Assembly: GCA_015680685.1 (NCBI GenBank)
Contig: MNCI01007753.1
Location: forward strand, 46,102-69,549
Origin: Gnetum montanum
Lineage: Eukaryota > Streptophyta > Gnetopsida > Gnetales > Gnetaceae
DNA: 23,448 nucleotides
Reading direction: 5' to 3'
In this document: positions 19,210 to 23,448 of the stretch, one piece after another
Position numbering within the stretch: the stretch's first letter is position 1
How the letters are laid out: each line of letters starts with the position of its first letter
The notes under the pieces: model-generated
The model's database searches: none
What the model was told of the DNA's origin: nothing
What the model saw: only the letters and a program-made list of their open reading frames with translations
Translations under genes and position numbers: made by a program

Positions 19210-19962
19210 GTGCCTAGGTGCATAATTGAAAAGGAAGTCTTTTAGTAGTCAAGTAGCAAAACTATTATAATCTGTTTGAAAGTTAGAGTATTTTCCAAGT
19301 GCCCACAATAGGAGGTCTAAGTGTGGACAAATCTTTATTCGAGCATTATGTACCTGAGCATACCTTATGTATAGTAATAAATATGAGCTCTTTGATTCAT
19401 CCTTGCAACACTTGAGATTTGTTTTCTTATGCATTTTTTTTATTTTATTTTCTTGTGCATTTATTTTATTTTATGCACTTTACATTTCTATTATTAGCAC
19501 AGAAATTCATTTTGATCAATTAGGAAAATCGTTAAATTACACAAGCACGAACACTTCGAGCATGCGTGTAATGCTTGGTAACCCAGTAATGATTAGCGTT
19601 TGGTAATCCCAGTAGTGTTGCATTGGTTCAGGATGTGTACAGCAAGTGGGAACGAATGCTGGTGTTAGGATTAGTTAGAACTTAGTTAATAAGTAGTTTA
19701 AGTTAAATTAGTTACTTAGTTAGCTCTCTCCTTCCCTACTAGCATAGGACATAAAAACATAAAAGCTATAAAAATCATATGCCTCAAGCTTACTTAACCA
19801 TACAATCGTGACATATAGGTAAGCTTGGGAAGACAATGATCAACCAACCTATCCTTCTTCCACAAGGGCACATAACCACTTAGTCCTTGGAATTCGACTA
19901 GATTGTGCATGAAACGCTTATATTTGTATGGTTGAGTGTAGGGATACCTTGTTGCTCATCAT

Positions 19963-19980
19963 TGGCGCCGTTTCCGAGGA
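19963..19980 (+). other. Gypsy primer-binding site (tRNA-Asp type)
   Basis: TGGCGCCGTTTCCGAGGA matches 16 of 18 bases of TGGCGCCGTTGCCGGGGA, the complement of the plant tRNA-Asp 3' end used by Athila/Tat elements. It starts one base after the LTR. Confidence 0.85.
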
Positions 19981-20097
19981 CTTAATTGTTTGTGCACTAA
20001 GTAGAACATAGGAAATCATTCACATCATTGGAACGAACCCTTAGGGTTGGTTGAGAAAATAATAAACAAGAGTACATTGCACACTAAATAGAAAAGT

Positions 20098-21696
20098 ATG
20101 TCTCCTTCTTTGTACGAAAGCGCCTCACCACTTAGGTGTGAAATAGGAAACAGTTAGCGACGTAATACACATGACATTGATTCGCCAGCCCCTCAGCAAG
20201 TTCGAGTAGTATATATTCATCTCGATGAGTATATACCAGACTTTACCTTTATCCTCCATCAAGATGAACAACTGCATTGGTGAGACTTAGAGGGTAACAT
20301 AGTGTAATCTCTCGATCGTTCAGTCCCAAGCATGCTTCTTCGTACTCTCACACAAATTGGCATGCCGCACTTACACGCAGAATACATTGTGAAAGACCAT
20401 GACTTGAGAGAATATTGCCCCATGGAGGCACAACATCAAATGGACTTGTAACAAGTGCGACATCATAAGTCTTTGAAGGATATGTGATCCTAGGATGTCC
20501 CACATGTCTTAAGCGAAAATGAGGGGGATGAACCTACCTTAAGCAGTCAACCACACAATGATGTTCCTCCCCTTGACTTTGGCCAAGGGGTTGTGTATTA
20601 GAACCTTCATTCCACTATTCATAACCCAAGTTCTGATACCCATAGGAACAAAGGGTCTGAAAAAGGGACATGAACTCATGATAAAGGTGGACATTCTGAT
20701 TGCAATCGTGATCGGGGCCAAGACCACAAAAGAAAAGTTAGCAAACACGCTCATGGTGATGGTTCTCCTTCTTCTTCTTCTTCATCATTTCCTTCACCCT
20801 CTCCTTCAATATCTAAATGTGGTCATAAAGAAAAAGACCATGGGGATAAAGGTAGGCAAAGTGGAAGTCATAGATGAAACAACCAGGAAAGGGGACGAGG
20901 GCACTCTAGAGTGTCATGACATAGAAGAACGGAGAGGAGGAAACAACGTAGACATCATAGACGCCATGGACGAGACAATCACGATGAACCCCTACTCGCT
21001 ACTCGAAGTATGTTAGACATAACTGAGGCTATTAGAATTCCAACAAGGTACCAGAAAGATAGTAGGATCAAGAGATTAGATATGAATAATATCCCAAGAT
21101 TTGAAGGGGGATACAACGCTGATCCTCAGAATCATTTACAAGCATTCCATGATGTGTGTGCATTATAGAACATAGAGAAAAAATGGCAAAAACTTAAGTT
21201 TTTTCCATAGACACTAGTTAAAGAAGAGAAAAGCTAGTACCGGTCTTTAGAATTGGAATCCATTTGTAGGTGAAGTACTATGTTAGAACTATTTAATGAC
21301 AAGTACCAAATGTACTCCTGAGTGTCTAACTTGCGAAAGAAAATCCAAGGCTAGAAAAAAGGAGGACATGAACCCTTGGATGCTACCATGGACCGATATT
21401 ATGCACTATTACACTATTTTCCTAGCCATGGTTATTTGCAAAGGGATCAACTACACCATCTCGTGGATGGGCTTAGGCATGAAACGAGAAGAACCCTTGG
21501 GACTTATGCCCAAGGAAGACTATCCAAGCTTAGGTCTCATCAAATTCAAAGACTATTAGAGCAAGTTTCTAAGGAAGAAGGTGAGTTACAGAAGAGAGAA
21601 AGTGCAGAAGAGTATAACCGAGATCTTTCCCTTTGGAAGAGGGGAGTAATATTTTGTGAGGATGAAGAAGAGTCACCACTCGAAGAGATGGTGAAT
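20098..21696 (+). pseudogene. gag: Gypsy gag, broken by many stops
   Basis: An ATG at 20098 starts a frame (MSPSLYESASPL) that stays in one phase up to the N at 21699, with well over a dozen stops. Many of these can be explained by TGG to TGA/TAG or CAG/CAA to TAG/TAA. The middle (about 20740-20990) is a serine run, then a His/Arg-rich stretch (RRTERRKQRRHHRRHGRD near 20930), probably nucleic-acid binding. The Retrotrans_gag domain follows: IPRFEGG (21092), DPQNHLQAFHDVCAL, LKFFP, then YRSLE, LELFNDKYQMYS and ALLHYFPSHGY with LVDGLRHETRRTL. These match the usual order of gag cores, with the LFP-L-W and F-K-L blocks recognisable. Open frames in other phases here, such as 20558-21016, are shadows. 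Confidence 0.8.
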
Positions 21697-21707
21697 AGNG
21701 TAGCAAG

Positions 21708-23448
21708 GGTAAGGGCAAAGTTGCCATCATTGAAGAGGTTGTGGAGTCGAAAACAGACAATGATAGTGGATGTGAAATATGTCAATATGACCATCCTAAG
21801 GGATGTTTCCCTATAATCTCACATCTGCAAGAGTCTAAGGTGTATGCAATCAACTCACGATTGAACAAACTGTAAGCACCTCGAAGGTTACCTTACCCCC
21901 AAGGTAACCCAATACAGTTCCACCAACCCTTAACGTATTATCCAAGTGTAACTCAACCACAACTGATTAAGCAATATCAATAGTGGCAACACCCACAATC
22001 ATGGGGAATGCCACCACCAAGGCAATAGTATCCTTACTGGCAACCTAACCTATATGGATATTACGTGCAGTAGCCAATATCCCCATGTGACTCTACTGGT
22101 CACATCACTCCTCAACCTCACTACCAAGCCTGTGAGTATTATGGAACTCCCTCTTCTAGGGGTGATATTTTGGAAGCATATCATCCTTCTCATCCAGTCG
22201 CATCTCTTCCACCAATAGCTCCACTACCACCTACTCCAGCTATGTATGGTGAAATCCCTACCCAGTTGCAGCAACGTAATGGCACAAGGGCTATTAACTC
22301 TTAACCTAATGTTGGTTCCAAAAACCACATGAAGAAAAGACCTTTCTTTAGAACCAATAGACCAACCAAGCCCTTGTAATCACAAGCGGCTAATTCCTTA
22401 GATGCCTCAGTATCAATTAAAAATTTGAAGCCCCCTTCAACCTAATCACCACACTCAACGCATATGGTCATGTTAACATATGCTATCATCGATTGGATCA
22501 AAGCTGGCCACCTTCCCAGGAAATTCTCTGATCCTAGGAGTCCTCTGATAGAATTACAAATCATTGGAAATGCGTCGTGTAAGGCTCTTTTAGATTTAGG
22601 TTCTGGTTTCAACTTGATTTCTCAAGAAATGTACAAGGCCTAGAACTTGCCTCCATTGAAAAAGAGCAACATCCATCTAGAGTTGGTTGACCAGTTCATC
22701 ACTGTCCCATTGGGACTGGTGGAACACATTGTTACCACTATTTGTGGGTGGTCATACCCAGCTAACTTCCTAGTGATTCAGGTAAAAAACGGTAAGGGGG
22801 ACTTCCCAATCATAATGGGAAGAGCATGGCTAAGCACCATCGACGCATGCCTAGGAATCCACAATCTTTCCCTAGAAATATCAAAGGAAAATACATTCGG
22901 AAAGATTGAGAAGAAGAAAGTTCCGTGCATCACATACAGTGACACAGGGTGTAATTACATGCAGAGGTCATGGTTTGTGCAAAGTTTAGCATTGCCTGCA
23001 TGAAATTAGTATGCACAAGTGATTAACATACAAAGATGCATGTATGTAGCAGCCACATGATAGGAAGATACCCAGTGGTTGACGGCTGATCAAGAAAGTA
23101 GTTCACTCATATGCATGGAACCAACTGAGGATTTGACTTGTGATTACATTGATAGCATAGACGCATTAGAGCAAGTCCATTGCCAACTTCCAAGTCTTAA
23201 CCTTGAAAATATCAACTGGGGAAAGTTGGAAATCCTTGAGAAATTTAAGCAGGAGCCCATCGTGCTGAAACCATTGCCCACTGGTATGGAATACATGTTT
23301 CTTAAAAATGGAAAATTGATAATTATCAACGCTAAGCTTGCTCCTCAATAGAAAGAAGAACTACTAAAGGTAATAAATAAATGGTCGGAAGCCTTCACTT
23401 GGTCATATCTCGAATTAACTGGAATAGATCCTAGGATATGTCAACATA
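21708..23448 (+). pseudogene. pol: Gypsy gag C-terminus, protease and start of reverse transcriptase, broken
   Basis: From 21708 the coding phase differs from the upstream gag; the change falls at the N at 21699. The frame opens KGKVAIIEEVVES, then a short Cys/His cluster CEICQYDHPKGC (21771-21806), a proline/tyrosine/glutamine-rich linker to about 22320, and an aspartic protease core ALLDLGSGFNLIS (DLGS at 22593-22604). After it come LVDQFITVPLGLVEHIV and DFPIIMGRAWLST, the usual downstream protease region of Gypsy elements. Next is an acidic linker, then KPLPTGMEYMFLKNG (near 23262) and the RT entry FTWSYLELTGIDP near 23397. Stops include 22641-22643 and 23349-23351. The rest of pol is beyond the window. 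Confidence 0.8.

Larger units (their letters stand above)
19007..19961 (+). repeat. 5' LTR of the Gypsy element
   Basis: It begins TGATGAG and ends CTCATCA, a perfect 7-bp terminal inverted repeat, and is followed at once by the PBS. An earlier start at TGTCAATTG (19000) is possible, but the inverted repeat favours 19007. U3 holds a 34-bp minisatellite, and a TATA box follows at 19200. The 3' half is related to the LTR at 3734-4563. Confidence 0.8.
19007..23448 (+). mobile_element. Athila/Tat-like Gypsy element, 5' part, runs off the window
   Basis: It consists of a 5' LTR (19007-19961), a tRNA-Asp type PBS, a gag frame from 20098, a protease and the beginning of reverse transcriptase at the window end. 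The order gag-PR-RT is that of Gypsy. The RT entry EAFTWSYLELTGIDPRICQH and the DLGS protease recall Athila/Tat elements, as does the PBS. Many stops show the copy is dead. Confidence 0.85.

Noticed and set aside
20558-21016. A 152-codon plus-strand frame and its antisense partner in the Gypsy gag region
   Set aside because: They are shadows of the true gag phase that starts at 20098, whose translation gives the recognisable gag core.
21296-21559. An 87-codon plus-strand frame
   Set aside because: It overlaps the gag core in another phase; the phase starting at 20098 carries the conserved gag blocks here.

Overview
This window looks like intergenic DNA from a large plant nuclear genome, full of decayed retrotransposons. 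A gymnosperm is plausible but cannot be proved from this stretch. I see no intact host gene, tRNA, rRNA or CRISPR array. Almost everything recognisable is a broken retroelement: LTR elements with plant-type primer-binding sites and one LINE. Coding frames are riddled with stops, mostly of the kind made by C-to-T or G-to-A change. There are two single N bases, at 524 and 21699.

Layout, left to right. (1) 1-4563: the right-hand part of an old LTR element. It holds a U3-like palindromic promoter region (about 201-330), a 42-bp duplication carrying a polypurine-tract-like motif (486-569), and a long dead reading frame of about 850 codons with a coiled-coil C-terminal half (about 1020-3579). It ends in a polypurine tract and a 3' LTR (3734-4563). 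No polymerase is visible. (2) 4564-5260 and 13828-14275: pieces of a tandem repeat with a unit of about 260-280 bp, split apart by later insertions. (3) 5441-7398, minus strand: a small (about 2 kb) TRIM/LARD-like LTR element with about 400-bp LTRs. It carries a non-retroviral pseudo-ORF that starts inside its 5' LTR. (4) 7433-13827, plus strand: a Copia element, SIRE/Maximus-like by its gag. It has both LTRs, a tRNA-iMet PBS, a gag with two zinc knuckles, no pol, an extra ORF resembling the 'putative plant transposon protein' domain, and two polypurine tracts. It sits in the tandem repeat with an imperfect 5-bp target duplication. (5) 14443-14850, minus: an unidentified short pseudo-ORF. (6) About 14900-18985, minus: a dead plant LINE (endonuclease, reverse transcriptase, C-terminal region) whose FxDD motif has become FVNN. 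(7) 19007-23448, plus: the 5' part of an Athila/Tat-like Gypsy element. It has a 5' LTR with a minisatellite in U3, a tRNA-Asp PBS, gag, a protease with DLGS, and the start of reverse transcriptase, then runs off the window. Its LTR shares termini and a U5 tail with the LTR at 3734-4563, so the two belong to related families.

How the pieces relate. The tandem repeat is the oldest visible layer on the left. The LTR at 4563 and the Copia element interrupt it. On the right the Gypsy LTR abuts the first codons of the LINE. The most interesting observation is that at least two of the LTR elements appear to lack a polymerase and instead carry extra ORFs of poorly understood function just upstream of the 3' LTR. 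In the Copia element that ORF is preceded by the same short palindromic motifs that fill the LTR.
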